64,000 nt of DNA from Rhodobacteraceae bacterium HLUCCO18 (GTDB lineage Bacteria > Pseudomonadota > Alphaproteobacteria > Rhodobacterales > Rhodobacteraceae), in contig LJSY01000010.1 in NCBI GenBank assembly GCA_001314805.1, forward strand, positions 1-64,000. The letters run 5' to 3'. Below the pieces are notes generated by a model. It had not been told where the DNA came from, made no database searches, and was given only the letters and a program-made list of their open reading frames with translations. How positions within the stretch are numbered: the stretch's first letter is position 1; every line of letters starts with the position of its first letter. Shown in pieces: positions 63,398 to 64,000 of the stretch. A program made the position numbers and the translations under genes.

Positions 63398-64000
63398 TCA
63401 CCGATCCACTTCTCCGAACACGATGTCGATGGAGCCGAGGATCGCCGAGACATCCGCCAGCTGGTGGCCGGTGCACAGGTAATCCATTGCCTGCAGATGC
63501 GCGAAGCCCGGCGCGCGCAGCTTGGCGCGGTAGGGACGGTTCGTGCCGTCGGCCACGAGGTAGACGCCGAACTCGCCCTTGGGCGCCTCCACGGCGCAGT
63601 AGATCTCGCCCTCGGGGACGTGGAAGCCCTCGGTATAGAGCTTGAAGTGATGGATCAGCGCCTCCATCGAGGTCTTCATGTCGGCGCGCGAGGGCGGCGT
63701 GATCTTTCCGCGCGCCAGAACCGCGCCCTGGTTCTCCGGTTGGCGCAGCTTTTCGCAGGCCTGCTTGATGATGTGGATCGACTGGCGCATCTCTTCCATG
63801 CGGCAGAGGTAGCGGTCGTAGCAATCGCCGTTCTTGCCCACGGGGATCTGGAACTCGAACTCGTCGTAGCACTCGTAGGGCTGCGCGCGGCGCAGGTCCC
63901 AGGCGAGGCCCGAGCCGCGAACCATCACGCCCGACATGGCCCAGTCCTGGATGTCTTCCTCGCTGACGACGCCGATATCGACGTTGCGCTGCTTGAAGAT
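63398..64000 (-). CDS. nuoD: NADH-quinone oxidoreductase subunit D, C-terminal part (cut by window edge)
   Basis: The 49-kDa subunit that forms the quinone pocket with NuoB. About 200 codons are present, open to the right edge: [21 protein letters not shown] in part, [26 protein letters not shown] and the C-terminal [14 protein letters not shown]. These are the end of NuoD, not of a separate NuoC or NuoCD. The gene precedes nuoE by 96 bases containing repeat copy B. nuoA, nuoB and nuoC would lie to the right, outside the window. Confidence 0.97.
   Translation of the reverse strand: MFKQRNVDIGVVSEEDIQDWAMSGVMVRGSGLAWDLRRAQPYECYDEFEFQIPVGKNGDCYDRYLCRMEEMRQSIHIIKQACEKLRQPENQGAVLARGKITPPSRADMKTSMEALIHHFKLYTEGFHVPEGEIYCAVEAPKGEFGVYLVADGTNRPYRAKLRAPGFAHLQAMDYLCTGHQLADVSAILGSIDIVFGEVDR

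Overview
The window reads as chromosomal DNA of a GC-rich alphaproteobacterium, most likely Rhodobacterales (Rhodobacteraceae, Roseobacter side). The reasons are the alphaproteobacterial complex I operon with many small lineage-specific genes between the nuo genes (DUF5333- and DUF5337-like proteins, a NuoE with an extra C-terminal domain), a type A RNase P RNA, CtrA-type TTAA-N7-TTAA boxes, PraR-like XRE and paired Lrp regulators, and intergenic repeats of the kind common in this family. No rRNA, tRNA, CRISPR, prophage or insertion sequence was seen; this is ordinary core chromosome with a few decayed genes.

Layout. 1-5661: end of cytochrome oxidase subunit I (ctaD), a DUF2244 membrane protein, YqeY, carA, and a CtrA-box-associated membrane glycosyltransferase with a GspE/MshE-type N-terminal domain. 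5665-9128: GntR regulator, HAD nucleotidase, UbiH-like monooxygenase, an unknown Cys-motif protein. 9162-11255: a translationally coupled pair of Lrp regulators divergent from ilvC. 11342-16186: CAP lipoprotein, a deaminase pseudogene coupled to hisN, an XRE regulator, a quinone-oxidoreductase-like MDR enzyme, a LysR regulator. 16310-24532: DUF1127 protein, Bax-inhibitor-like protein, chromate transporter, rpmG, a GNAT remnant, UPF0173 hydrolase, ceramidase-like protein, gatCA, an excalibur lipoprotein coupled to an amidase. 24561-24925: rnpB, followed by a 373-bp non-coding, repeat-rich stretch. 25299-31498: tadA, an RluB-type pseudouridine synthase, yciB, a DMT permease, ftsY, an AlkB-like hydroxylase, a DUF815 ATPase. 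31507-33169: tatABC. 33339-42368: orphan ABC ATPase, atypical SDR, SnoaL-like protein, prfC, a CTG-start gene, a second CtrA-box gene, a phytase-like esterase, a DEAD-box helicase and a PilZ-like protein.

42456-64000 (all minus strand, reading right to left): nuoD(partial)-nuoE-three small genes-DUF5337-nuoF-DUF3291-small ORF-DUF3291-membrane protein-DUF5333-nuoG-lipoprotein-nuoH-unknown ORF-nuoI-CMD-like-nuoJKLMN-birA-coaX-rnj. Core genes are mostly separated by a few bases or overlap by 4 bp, so this looks like one long transcription unit for NADH:ubiquinone oxidoreductase that runs on into biotin ligase, pantothenate kinase and RNase J.

The most interesting part is the accessory content of the nuo operon: a helix-hairpin-helix (COG3743-like) domain occurs three times in a row (C-terminal tail of NuoE, a membrane-anchored protein and a soluble protein), a DUF3291 pair sits between nuoF and nuoG, and a low-GC unknown ORF separates nuoH from nuoI. 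Also of note are two almost identical CtrA boxes 34.5 kb apart, and a deaminase gene that lost its middle through an internal deletion while staying coupled to hisN. All family names come from reading motifs by eye; no database search was run.
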